A stretch of DNA of 42,689 bases from CAYOZN01 sp964408455. Its GTDB lineage: Bacteria > Planctomycetota > Phycisphaerae > UBA1845 > UTPLA1. The notes under the pieces are model-generated. The model did not search any database and was not told the origin of the DNA. It saw nothing but the letters and a program-made list of their open reading frames with translations. Both the position numbers and the translations under genes were made by a program. Numbering within the stretch: position 1 is the stretch's first letter; every line of letters starts with the position of its first letter. Location: positions 1-42,689 of the forward strand of contig CAYOZN010000036.1 of assembly GCA_964408455.1 (NCBI GenBank), read 5' to 3'. This document shows positions 7,543 through 15,747 of this stretch, in pieces.

Positions 7543-10398
7543 TCATACCACATCAAGCACCCCCCGAAGGTACCGCCCCGTGTGACTATTTTCGCTCCCC
7601 GCCACCGCCTCCGGCGTTCCCTCCGCCACGATCTCGCCGCCCGCCTCGCCCCCTTCCGGCCCCAGATCGATGATCCAGTCCGCCTGCCGGATCACGTCCA
7701 GATTGTGCTCGATCACCACGATCGTGTGCCCGCCCGCCGAGAGCCGCCCCAGCACCGCCAATAGCCGCCGGATATCCTCGAAGTGCAGCCCCGTCGTCGG
7801 CTCGTCCAGCACGTACAGCGTATGACCCGCCGTCTGCTTCCCCAGCTCCGCCGCCAGCTTGATGCGCTGCGCCTCGCCCCCCGACAGCGTGTGCCCCGGC
7901 TGCCCCAGCGCCAGATACCCAAGCCCCACTTCGTCCAGCGCCTTCAGCGTCGCCGAAATGGCACTGAACGCATCGAAGAACCCGCTCGCCTCCTCGATCC
8001 GCATGTCCAGCACCTCCGCGATCGTCTTCCCCCGAAAGCGGATCTCCAGCGTCTCCCGGTTGTATCGCGTCCCCTTGCACTCGCCGCACGGCACGTACAG
8101 ATCCGGCAGAAAGTGCATCTCGATCAGCCGTACCCCCTGCCCCGCGCACGCCTCGCACCGCCCGCCCTTCGTGTTGAAGCTGAACCGCCCGGACCCATAG
8201 CCCCGCAGCCGCGCCTCGCGCGTCGCCGCAAACAGATCGCGCACCCGGTCAAAGATCCCCGTGTACGTCGCCGCGTTGCTTCGCGGGCTCCGCCCGATCG
8301 GCGACTGGTCGATCTCGATGACCCGCTCCACCGCCTTCGTTCCCATCACCTTCCCGTGCAACCCCGGCGACGGCCCCGCCAGCCCCAGCGCCTGCCTCAC
8401 CGCCGGCAGCAGGATCCGGTTCACCAGCGTCGACTTCCCGGAGCCCGAAACCCCCGTCACGCACGTGAACAACCCCAGCGGAATCCGCACGTCGATCCCC
8501 TTCAGGTTGTTCTCCTTCGCCCCCTTGATCTCGATGGCCCGCTTCCCCGGCGGCCGCCGCGTCGCCGGTGTCGCAATGACGGCATCCCCGCGAATGTACG
8601 CCGCCGTCGTCGACGCCCGCGATTGCAGCACCTCCGCCGCCGGGCCGTTCGCCAGAATTTGCCCCCCGTGCTCACCCGCCCCCGGCCCCACGTCCACCCA
8701 CCAGTCCGCGCCGCGAATCACCTCCGCGTCATGTTCGACCACCACGATCGTGTTCCCCAGATCGCGAAGATCGCGAATCGTCGCCAGCAGTCGCTCCGTG
8801 TCCCGCTGGTGCAGCCCCGTCGTCGGCTCATCCAGCACGTAACACACCCCCACCAGCCCGCTCCCGATCTGCGTCGCCAGCCGTATCCGCTGCGCCTCCC
8901 CGCCCGACAGCGTCCCCGACGCCCGGTCCAGCGTCAGATAGCCAAGCCCCACGTCCAGCATGAACCGCAGACGCCGGCGTATCTCCCGCAGAATCGCCTC
9001 CGCGATCGGCGCCTGCTCGCCGTCAAAGCCCAGCCCCTCGAAGAATGCCGCCGCCTCCGCGATGCTCTGCCGCGTCACGTCCCGGATCGTCCGCCCCTGC
9101 ACCAGGAACGACAGCGCATCCCGGTTCAGCCGCGCGCCGCCGCACGCCGGACACGGCTGATCCGAGAGCCACGCGTGCAGTTGCGTCTTCAATTCGTCGC
9201 TGTCCGTCTCTTCATAGCGCCGTCCCAGCGCCCGCAGCACGCCCTCAAAGCTGCGCTCGTCCTCCCGCGTGTCCTCGCCCTCCGTGCCCCGCAGCAGAAT
9301 CCGCCGCAGCCGCGCCGGGATGCGCTCGTAAGGCGTGTCCGGCGGCACCTGCCACCGCTCGCAGAACTCCGCCACCAGCCGCCGCAGCCCCGCCCCCTCC
9401 CGGCCCCGCGGCAGTGCCAGCGCACCGCCACCCACCGCCGCCGTCGCGTCCTTCACCACCCGCTCCGGATCGAAGTCCGTCCGCGTGCCAAGGCCGTCGC
9501 ACTCCGCGCACGCCCCGTGCGGCGAATTGAACGAAAACAGCCGCGGCTCCGGATCGGCCAGCCGCACGTCGCAGTGCAGGCATGCATACCGCTCCGTGTG
9601 CGCCTCGTCGCGCCAGCCGCCCGGCGCTTCCGCGTCCGCAAAGCTCGCCGTCACCAGCCCACCCGACAACGCCGCCGCCGTCTCCACCGAATCGCTCAGC
9701 CGCGCTCGCAGATCCCGACGCATCACCAGCCGGTCGACCACCGCCTCGATGGTGTGCGGTCTGCCTTTGTCCAGCCTCGGCGCTTCGCGCAGCTCGACCA
9801 GCGCCCCGTCGATCCGCGCCCGGACGAATCCCTCCCGCCCGATGCGTCCCAGCAGCTCGGCATGATCCCCCGCGGCGTTGCGCGCCAATGGCGCCAGGAT
9901 CATCACCTTCGCGCCTTCCGGTGCCGCCAGGATGTCATCCACGATCCGCGTCAGTGTTTCCCGCCGCACCTCGCGCCCGCACGACGGGCAGTGCGGCGTT
10001 GCCACCCGCGCATACAAGAGCCGCAGAAAGTCGTACACCTCCGTCGTCGTCGCCACCGTCGAACGCGGGTTCGACCGGCCCGCCTGTTGCGCAATCGCGA
10101 TCGTCGGCGGCAGACCCGAGATCTGGTCCGCATCCGGCTTGGCCATCGGCCCCAGAAATTGACGCGCATACGCCGACAGCGATTCGACGTATTTCCGCTG
10201 ACCCTCGGCAAACAGCGTGTCGAAGGCCAGGCTGCTCTTGCCCGATCCCGACAGCCCCGTGATCGCGATCAGCCGGTCGCGCGGCAGATCGAGCGACACG
10301 CCCTTCAGATTGTGTGTCCGGGCGTTGCGAACGCGGATCCAGCGCGCCCCCGCGTCGTCTCGATTGCCTTCATCCGAAATGGGTGCCTTCGGTTTCAT
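7543..10398 (-). CDS. uvrA: UvrA excinuclease ABC subunit A
   Basis: DNA-damage recognition ATPase of nucleotide excision repair, working with UvrB and UvrC. At 951 residues it has the normal length. It carries two ABC ATPase modules. The first Walker A is GLSGSGKS (residues 48-55) and the second is GVSGSGKST. Each module has a signature (GTLSGGEAQRIRLATQIGSG, HTLSGGEAQRIKLAAELG) and a Walker B with LDEPTTGLH. Cys pairs of the zinc modules are visible: CPSC, then CLHC...CAEC, and CEAC...CGEC in the second half. The YVESLSAYARQFLG and LPPTIAIAQQ blocks are diagnostic. The start ATG 10398 is typical (a short charged lead before RVRNARTHNLKG). The gene stands alone on the minus strand; the repeat array begins just past its stop. 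Confidence 0.97.
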   Translation of the reverse strand: MKPKAPISDEGNRDDAGARWIRVRNARTHNLKGVSLDLPRDRLIAITGLSGSGKSSLAFDTLFAEGQRKYVESLSAYARQFLGPMAKPDADQISGLPPTIAIAQQAGRSNPRSTVATTTEVYDFLRLLYARVATPHCPSCGREVRRETLTRIVDDILAAPEGAKVMILAPLARNAAGDHAELLGRIGREGFVRARIDGALVELREAPRLDKGRPHTIEAVVDRLVMRRDLRARLSDSVETAAALSGGLVTASFADAEAPGGWRDEAHTERYACLHCDVRLADPEPRLFSFNSPHGACAECDGLGTRTDFDPERVVKDATAAVGGGALALPRGREGAGLRRLVAEFCERWQVPPDTPYERIPARLRRILLRGTEGEDTREDERSFEGVLRALGRRYEETDSDELKTQLHAWLSDQPCPACGGARLNRDALSFLVQGRTIRDVTRQSIAEAAAFFEGLGFDGEQAPIAEAILREIRRRLRFMLDVGLGYLTLDRASGTLSGGEAQRIRLATQIGSGLVGVCYVLDEPTTGLHQRDTERLLATIRDLRDLGNTIVVVEHDAEVIRGADWWVDVGPGAGEHGGQILANGPAAEVLQSRASTTAAYIRGDAVIATPATRRPPGKRAIEIKGAKENNLKGIDVRIPLGLFTCVTGVSGSGKSTLVNRILLPAVRQALGLAGPSPGLHGKVMGTKAVERVIEIDQSPIGRSPRSNAATYTGIFDRVRDLFAATREARLRGYGSGRFSFNTKGGRCEACAGQGVRLIEMHFLPDLYVPCGECKGTRYNRETLEIRFRGKTIAEVLDMRIEEASGFFDAFSAISATLKALDEVGLGYLALGQPGHTLSGGEAQRIKLAAELGKQTAGHTLYVLDEPTTGLHFEDIRRLLAVLGRLSAGGHTIVVIEHNLDVIRQADWIIDLGPEGGEAGGEIVAEGTPEAVAGSENSHTGRYLRGVLDVV

Positions 10399-10907
10399 TT
10401 CTCGTCCGCATTATGCACCGCCGGCGTCCGGAATAAAGCGCAGGCGGCCGATCGCCATCTCCCGCCGCCTCGGTCCGTCCCCGGCTCTGTCGCGTCGCCG
10501 GCATTCACCTCGACACGCCGACTCGCCGGCGGCTGAAGTCATCAAGTGCCGCGTTGCCGACATTGCGCTTGTCACGGATCTCAGCGCGACGTGTAACTAC
10601 GAGAAAATACCTCCGTATTCGCCTCAGGGAAAACCCGGCTTTTCACTTATTTTCCTTGAATAAATCCGCCGTAACTTGGCGGCCCAATGATTGACTGCCT
10701 CGATAGTTGCGTGCATTGCCATGGCACTGGCCCGCCGTTTGCCGGGTTTGACTGCCCGCATCGCAGGCATATGTTTCCGGTGCAGGAACGATACGCGTTT
10801 GTTCGACGCTTTCACGCCTCGATCCTGCGACCGATGAATGGAAGGCCTCGCAAGTCAGGATTGTCGGTGGCCCATGCGGCCACCGCCCGATTGGAGGTTT
10901 GAACCAT
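10399..10907. other. 509-base intergenic region upstream of uvrA and the lipoprotein
   Basis: No convincing gene. It separates divergent genes, so promoters for both must lie here. It holds a locally A/T-rich stretch (about 10590-10675) against the GC-rich background and a short hairpin CCGCC...GGCGG near 10668-10684. Small open frames here lack ribosome sites and family features. I cannot place a promoter or LexA box with confidence. Confidence 0.5.
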
Positions 10908-11393
10908 ATGACCGGTATAAGAAGAGCTCACACCTACGAGCGGATTGGCATGCTGATGCTTGTCGCGGCCCTGGGGCTGATCGCCTTTTCCGGCTGCGAT
11001 ACCCTGCTGGACTTCGTGCGGCCGGACGTCACGGAAGTCGAACTGCAGAACGACGGCGATCATGTGGTCGACGTCGTCCTCTACTATGGCGGCCAGCAGG
11101 ATGCCCCCCGCGACATCCTCACCGCCGCCGGCAACGAGTTGCAGTTCTCTCTCCAGCCCGGCGAAACACAGTCCTTTACGCGTGATTGCGACGATTTGCA
11201 GGCAATCGTCATAGACGACGCCGATCTTCGCGTCATCGGACAGGTCGGACCCGAAACCGACAGCGATGTGCTTCGCGATGGCGAGGCATTTGGCTGCGGC
11301 GACGTCATCGTTTTCCGCTTCGATCACACCGACGTGCTGGTCGATTTCGACGTCGAGACCTCGGTGCGCCAGGATGGAGCCGGCGCCAATTGA
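10908..11393 (+). CDS. small lipoprotein
   Basis: ATG 10908 is preceded by GGAGGT at 10893-10898, an ideal site; an in-frame TTG at 10899 overlaps that spacing and is rejected. The product (161 residues) has a basic N-terminus, a hydrophobic stretch (MLMLVAALGLIAFSGC) and a lipobox ending in Cys, so it is a lipid-anchored envelope protein. The mature part is acidic, predicted beta-rich and without a family I recognise. It is followed after 29 bases by a coiled-coil protein with its own good ribosome site, probably the same transcript. Confidence 0.82.
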   Translation: MTGIRRAHTYERIGMLMLVAALGLIAFSGCDTLLDFVRPDVTEVELQNDGDHVVDVVLYYGGQQDAPRDILTAAGNELQFSLQPGETQSFTRDCDDLQAIVIDDADLRVIGQVGPETDSDVLRDGEAFGCGDVIVFRFDHTDVLVDFDVETSVRQDGAGAN

Positions 11394-11422
11394 GTCGGGC
11401 AATTTTTGAGGAGGAATTTCGC

Positions 11423-11731
11423 ATGGATGGCAATCAGCAATCGAACGAACATCTGTTGGTACGCGAACGCATCGAGGCGGAATTGCGTGAGATCCAGGCA
11501 CGCCTCGAATCGATCCGGGCCCAGATGGCCGATATCTCCGGCGACCTGCGCATCCGGATCGAAAAGGAACTCGAGACCCTGCGCAGCCAGAAGGTCGACC
11601 TGCATCGCCAGCTCGACAATCTCTGCATGGCCCGCACCGACGTCTGGGAAAACCTGCGGGACACGCTCACGCGGGATCGCCGCTTCGAACTTGCCGACGG
11701 CCTCGAAGTACTGGCGGCAAGGCTGCGATAA
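11423..11731 (+). CDS. short coiled-coil protein
   Basis: A 102-residue, highly charged, almost wholly helical protein. Residues 10-75 show heptad-like spacing of Leu/Ile (RIEAELREIQARLESIRAQM), predicting a coiled coil. There is no signal peptide or metal site. AGGAGGAA just upstream supports the ATG. It resembles small stress-linked coiled-coil proteins of the Sll1863 type in general appearance only. It lies 29 bases after the lipoprotein gene, which suggests an operon. Function unknown. Confidence 0.75.
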   Translation: MDGNQQSNEHLLVRERIEAELREIQARLESIRAQMADISGDLRIRIEKELETLRSQKVDLHRQLDNLCMARTDVWENLRDTLTRDRRFELADGLEVLAARLR

Positions 11732-11817
11732 ACCACTGCCTTGGCGACCGGTGTCGTTAAGGCGACGAAGGGTATGAACATTTGGCAACGCGGAAAATAT
11801 CAGCTTGAGGTGCAACA

Positions 11818-11901
11818 ATGGAACTATTCTTCTTCGCACAACTGCTCGTGTTTATTGCGTTCTTCGCCGAGCTGCTGACGCCCGACAACCTGATTCCATG
11901 A
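11818..11901 (+). CDS. 27-residue hydrophobic peptide
   Basis: The open frame ATG 11818 to TGA 11899-11901 encodes 27 residues, of which about 20 form one strongly hydrophobic segment rich in Phe and Leu (MELFFFAQLLVFIAFF, then acidic residues and Pro). GAGG at about 11807-11810 sits 7 bases before the ATG. It would be a single-pass membrane peptide. Several such small membrane proteins are known in bacteria; this one matches none that I know. It follows the coiled-coil gene by 86 bases on the same strand. Confidence 0.45.
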   Translation: MELFFFAQLLVFIAFFAELLTPDNLIP

Positions 11902-12048
11902 CCGGGCGCCATGGCGAGCGAAGAATGACGCTGCTGTTTGGCTTGAATCGCGGTTCCCCCAACCGGATGCGGCTGGGATGCGAGGGTAAGGATGCGGCCC
12001 CGACGCAGTCCTGAACGTCTACGGGTGTGGTGACCGCGCAAACCTGGC

Positions 12049-12101
12049 GACGATCGTGCCGGTGAGTAACAACCCCTCGCCGGCACCGATCGTCCCCTTT
12101 T
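12049..12101 (+). terminator. strong stem-loop followed by CCCCTTTT
   Basis: GACGATCG...TGCCGG at 12049-12062 pairs with CCGGCA...CGATCGTC at 12080-12094 (about 16 pairs with one bulge and one mismatch, loop about 11 bases), followed by four T at 12098-12101. It looks like a Rho-independent terminator closing the lipoprotein/coiled-coil/peptide unit. It ends only 14 bases before the next ATG, so it may instead regulate that gene. Confidence 0.6.
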
Positions 12102-12114
12102 CGGAGCTTTCCAC

Positions 12115-12285
12115 ATGGCGCCTCGATTAAGTCGATGGCTGTTGATGATCTGCTTCCTGTTTGTTGGCGGATTCGCCGGCGGCTGCGAAGTCTCCTGCAA
12201 TCCCGACAATGACTTCGAGGATACGGTTGACGAAATCGGCGACGAAGTCGAAGACGTCACCGAAGACGTCCGCCGCCGCGACTGA
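12115..12285 (+). CDS. 56-residue acidic lipoprotein
   Basis: ATG 12115 to TGA 12283-12285. The N-terminus is basic (MAPRLSR), then a hydrophobic stretch (WLLMICFLFVGGFAGGC) ends in a lipobox Cys, so a lipid anchor is predicted. The remaining 32 residues are strongly acidic (pattern FEDTVDEIGDEVEDVTEDV), amphipathic and probably helical. The size and layout recall entericidin-like small lipoproteins, though the charge is opposite. GGAG about 10 bases upstream gives a weak ribosome site. It sits directly behind a strong hairpin and in front of a repeat array. Confidence 0.6.
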   Translation: MAPRLSRWLLMICFLFVGGFAGGCEVSCNPDNDFEDTVDEIGDEVEDVTEDVRRRD

Positions 12286-12296
12286 CGTCCGCCACC

Positions 12297-12545
12297 GTGT
12301 GCCACTGCTTCAAGCAGTGCAGCGGGTGCCACTGCTCTGTAAGCAGTGCCGAACACCAGCCAACGTCCCGTGTGCCACTGCTTCAAGCAGTGCCGAACAC
12401 CAGCAACCGTTCCACGGGGAGCCACTGCCCGTGTGCCACTGCTTCAAGCAGTGCCGAACACCAGTAACCGTTCCACGGGGAGCCACTGTCCACTGTCCCG
12501 GCGCGCCGGGGCACTGTCGAGAACACCAGCAACCGTACCCGTCCG
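12297..12545. repeat. palindromic repeat array B
   Basis: Copies of the GCCACTGC...GCAGTGCC palindrome at about 12297, 12325, 12369 and 12431 are separated by spacers that share GAACACCAG-AACCGTTCC, followed by a further partial arm (GGGGAGCCACTG). A second palindrome, TCCCGGCGCGCCGGGG, lies at about 12495-12511. The shared spacers show that units were duplicated locally. The array ends about 12 bases before the WG-repeat gene. Confidence 0.85.
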
Positions 12546-12557
12546 GAAGTCCTTCTC

Positions 12558-13559
12558 GTGTACCAACTCCTCCTCTCCTGCTTCCTCCTCTTCTCCCCCC
12601 GGCAATCCCCGAACGATCTCCTCTTCCCCATCCAGCGAGACGGCAAATGGGGATACATCGATCCCACCGGCCGCATCATCATCGACGCCATCTACGACCA
12701 GGCCGAGCCCTTCTCCGAAGGTCTTGCCTTCGTCCGATCCGGCGAAATGCGGCAATACATCGACAAAAACGGCGAGACGATCATCAAGGTGCCATACGAC
12801 GATGCTCATCCCTTCCGCGAAAATCGCGCTCGCATCTTCCGACGCCAGGGTCTGGTCGGCGGCACCTACGGCTTCATCGACACCGGCGGCAAAACGATCA
12901 TCCCGCCCATCTACGAGCAGGCCCGCGACTTCCACCAGGGCCGCGCCGCCGTGCAGGTCGATGGAAAGTGGGGATACATCGATGCCTCCGGCAAAACCGT
13001 CATCGAACCCCGCTTCGACGATGCCGCGGACTTTCGCGAAAATCTCGCCCGCGTCCAGGCCGGCGGCGAACTGGTAGGGCACTGCGGCTACATCGATCGT
13101 GAGGGCCGGATCGCCATCGAACCCGGCTTCGACATGTGCGGCGACTTCAGCGACGGCCTCGCCGCCGTACGCCAGAGCGGCAAGTGGGGCTACATCGACA
13201 AGCGCGGCAAAGTCGTCATCCAGCCGCGCTTTGCATACGCCGGCATGTTCTGCGATGGCTTCGCCGCCGTCTCCATGGACGCCGGCGCCTCCGCCCGCTA
13301 CGGCTTCATCGATACATCCGGCCGGCTCACGATCGAGCCGCGCTTCGACGAAGTCCGCGCCTTCTGCCACGGCCGCGCCGCCGTCAAGCACAACGGAAAG
13401 TGGGGCTACATCGACGCGTCCGGCAGCTTCGTCATCCGGCCCGCCTTTGACCTCGCCATGGAGTTCACCGCCGCCGACGTCGCCCCCGTCAAATTGGCCG
13501 GCCACCGCGCCTACGTCGATTCCGCCGGTCGCCCTGTGACACCGGTTTCCAACCGCTGA
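12558..13559 (+). CDS. WG-repeat protein
   Basis: A 333-residue protein made of about nine copies of the WG (KWG) beta repeat of about 33-36 residues: DGKWGYIDPTGRIII, GKWGYIDASGKTVI, GKWGYIDKRGKVVI and others. A short hydrophobic N-terminus (LLLSCFLLFS) suggests export. WG-repeat proteins are common in planctomycetes and Bacteroidetes, with ill-defined roles, perhaps protein binding. The GTG start at 12558 has no clear ribosome site. The last residues (VTPVSNR-stop) are encoded by a palindromic repeat of the CACCGGTTTCCAACCGGTG family, so the stop codon is supplied by the repeat. Confidence 0.85.
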   Translation: MYQLLLSCFLLFSPRQSPNDLLFPIQRDGKWGYIDPTGRIIIDAIYDQAEPFSEGLAFVRSGEMRQYIDKNGETIIKVPYDDAHPFRENRARIFRRQGLVGGTYGFIDTGGKTIIPPIYEQARDFHQGRAAVQVDGKWGYIDASGKTVIEPRFDDAADFRENLARVQAGGELVGHCGYIDREGRIAIEPGFDMCGDFSDGLAAVRQSGKWGYIDKRGKVVIQPRFAYAGMFCDGFAAVSMDAGASARYGFIDTSGRLTIEPRFDEVRAFCHGRAAVKHNGKWGYIDASGSFVIRPAFDLAMEFTAADVAPVKLAGHRAYVDSAGRPVTPVSNR

Positions 13560-13609
13560 AGCACAAAAAAACTGCGCAAGCCCCGTGGCACCGGTTTCCA
13601 ACCGGTGAA
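13535..13609. repeat. two copies of the CACCGGTTTCCAACCGGTG palindrome
   Basis: One copy at 13535-13563 forms the 3' end of the WG-repeat gene (one arm base changed, AACCGCTG). A perfect one lies at 13584-13609. Both are of the form TGGCACCGG...CCGGTGAA, whose TGA serves as the stop codon in the first case. Confidence 0.88.
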
Positions 13610-13664
13610 CAGCCTCTCATCCCACACCAATCTCGTCCCAGGGCATCCTCAATCTCGCAACAGC

Positions 13665-14462
13665 TCACCCGCGCAGCCATTCCCGCAGCCTGCCAAGGAA
13701 TGCCACCCGCGCCGCACGCTCAATCCACGGATAGTGTCCACACCGCCCGAATGACTCATACTCAAGCTGCGGCATCGCCCGCGCCAGGCTCTCCCGGATC
13801 ATCTCCCCCGGATGCGGATCATCTTCCCCGTGCAGCATCAGCACCGGCGCCCGCACAGCCGCGAACGCCGCCGGATACACCCCTTCCCGCTGGAGCCGCA
13901 GCATGTCCCCCCACGTCTCCTCGTGACCGCGTGCATCAAACCCCGCGCTCTCGTCCGCATGCCGGACCAACTCGACCGAGTCGATCATCTGGTGAAAGCG
14001 GCCCATCGCCCTCAGCCGCTCGTCCTCATCCGCATAGTGCGCCTCCAGCCGCGCCAGCCGCGCCCGCAGCTCAGCTGTCATGCGCTCGGCACGAATCGCG
14101 TTCATCCGCCCCCGCGCCGCCTCGTCGAACGTCCCGCACCCGATCAGCACCAGCGACCGCGCCGCCTCCGCGTGCTCCGCCCCATACGCCAGCCCCAGCA
14201 TCGCCCCCCAAGAATGCCCCACGATGTGCGGTCTCTCCCCGCCGCACCGCCCGGCGATCACCTCGTGCAGATCGCCCACGTGCCGCGCAACCGTCAGCGG
14301 CGCCCCGCCCGCGGGCTCGCTCCGCCTTTGAAATGGCTCGATGACCCGAAATTCATCCGCCAGCGCTCGCGCCAATGGCGCAAGATACCCCGGCGCCCCC
14401 GGCCCGCCGTGCAGCAGCACGACTATGGCCCCGCGCTCCCCGTATGTCCGGCACGCGATCAC
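13665..14462 (-). CDS. alpha/beta hydrolase
   Basis: A 265-residue cytosolic hydrolase. The oxyanion motif HGGPG (residues 18-22) is that of prolyl iminopeptidase-like enzymes. The nucleophile elbow is GHSWG (Ser84), with acid Asp214/215 in HGEDDPHPG and His243 in CGHYPW, so the catalytic triad is complete. A helical cap lies between about 115 and 200. The GTG start overlaps the ygeW stop by four bases (GTGA), indicating translational coupling and a place at the end of the ygeW operon. The substrate is unknown; given the context, an amide or peptide-like product of purine breakdown is possible but unproven. Confidence 0.87.
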   Translation of the reverse strand: MIACRTYGERGAIVVLLHGGPGAPGYLAPLARALADEFRVIEPFQRRSEPAGGAPLTVARHVGDLHEVIAGRCGGERPHIVGHSWGAMLGLAYGAEHAEAARSLVLIGCGTFDEAARGRMNAIRAERMTAELRARLARLEAHYADEDERLRAMGRFHQMIDSVELVRHADESAGFDARGHEETWGDMLRLQREGVYPAAFAAVRAPVLMLHGEDDPHPGEMIRESLARAMPQLEYESFGRCGHYPWIERAARVAFLGRLREWLRG

Positions 14463-15655
14463 GCCAGCCGCCGGGGCGCATTCCGCGCCAGCACCTTCGC
14501 CAATACCGCCGCCGGCCGCTCAAATCGCGTCAGCAGCATCATCGCCGCGATGATGTACGGCTTCCACGACGCCTCGCGATACGTCTCCAGCCGGTATCGC
14601 TCGAACACGCCCGCGGCCACTTCGCCCCGCTCGCAGCTCACGCCGCTGATGTCCGCCGGCAGGCAGTGCATGTACAGCCCCTTGCCGCCTCGCGTGACGG
14701 ACATCATCTCCTCCGTGCATTCCCAGTCCATGTGCCGCGCATTGTTCGCCAGGCACGCCTTCTCCAGTGCCGCCAGCTTGTCATTCTGCCGCGCCTTGAG
14801 CAGCCGCGTCCGCTCATGCATCACCGCGTATGGCGCCCAGCTCTTCGGATAAACCGCGTCCGCCCCCCGGAATGCCTCCTCCATGCTGCTGACGCGCCGA
14901 AACGACCCGCCCGACGCCTTCGCGTGCCGCCCGGCGATCTCCAGCGTCTCCGGGATCAGCTCATATCCCTCCGGATGCGCCAGCGCCACCTCCATGCCGA
15001 ACCGCGTCATCAGCGTGATGATGCCCTGCGGCACGCTCAGCGGCTTGCCGTACGATGGCGAATACGCCCACGTCATCGCAATCTTCTTCCCCCGCAGCGC
15101 CTCCAGCGACCCGAACGCCTTCGCCAGATGCAACAGGTCCGCCATCGACTGCGTCGGATGGTCCTCGTCGCACTGCAGGTTGATCACCGACGGTCGCTGC
15201 GGCAGCACGCCGTGCTCGTGGCCGTCGGCCAGCGCCGCCGCGAATTCCACCATGTACCTGTGCCCCTCGCCCAGGAAGATGTCGTCGCGGATGCCGATGC
15301 ACTCCGCCGTGAAGGCGATCATGTTCGCCGTCTCCCGCACTGTCTCCCCGTGCGCGACCTGCGACTTCGTCTCGTCCAGATCGCTGTGGGAGAGGCCGAG
15401 CATCGCCGCCGCCTTCGCAAACGAAAACCGCGTCCGCGTCGACTGATCGCGAAAGATGGAGATGGCGAGATTGCCGTCGAACACGCGCGTCGAGACGTTG
15501 TCGAGGTACAACTCCCTCAGCGCCTCGGCCGCGGTGAGGATGGCGAGGAGGTCGTCAGTGGAATGATCCCAGGTGCGGAGGAAATCACGCTGGAAGAGAG
15601 AGTTCGGCGTGCGATTTAGGTGGTCGATCAGCGGCCGAATCTTGTCTGATGCCAT
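14459..15655 (-). CDS. ygeW: knotted carbamoyltransferase YgeW
   Basis: A 398-residue member of the aspartate/ornithine carbamoyltransferase superfamily. It matches YgeW over its full length, including the carbamoyl-phosphate motif FRDQSTRTRFSFA, the block LDETKSQVAHGETVRETANM, LPQRPSVINLQCDEDHPTQS, TWAYSPSYGKPLSVPQGII and YMHCLPADISGVSCERGEV. YgeW belongs to the anaerobic purine-degradation gene set. The family is thought to exchange a carbamoyl group between a ureido intermediate and phosphate, but its physiological substrate is not settled. The frame is open from 15676, but ATG 15655 (MASDKIRPLI) has GGAG six bases upstream and matches the family length. It lies 92 bases after the selenoprotein gene and overlaps the hydrolase downstream. 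Confidence 0.93.
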   Translation of the reverse strand: MASDKIRPLIDHLNRTPNSLFQRDFLRTWDHSTDDLLAILTAAEALRELYLDNVSTRVFDGNLAISIFRDQSTRTRFSFAKAAAMLGLSHSDLDETKSQVAHGETVRETANMIAFTAECIGIRDDIFLGEGHRYMVEFAAALADGHEHGVLPQRPSVINLQCDEDHPTQSMADLLHLAKAFGSLEALRGKKIAMTWAYSPSYGKPLSVPQGIITLMTRFGMEVALAHPEGYELIPETLEIAGRHAKASGGSFRRVSSMEEAFRGADAVYPKSWAPYAVMHERTRLLKARQNDKLAALEKACLANNARHMDWECTEEMMSVTRGGKGLYMHCLPADISGVSCERGEVAAGVFERYRLETYREASWKPYIIAAMMLLTRFERPAAVLAKVLARNAPRRLA

Positions 15656-15747
15656 GTGCGGCTCCGTCAGGTGCATGCGACTCTATCTGGGCGATGATTG
15701 TATCAAACGGCCATGGCAGTGCACATCATCAAGATATTCGGCGCTGA

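Noticed and set aside
7783..10536. 917-residue plus-strand frame
   Set aside because: Arg/Pro/His-rich shadow of uvrA on the other strand.
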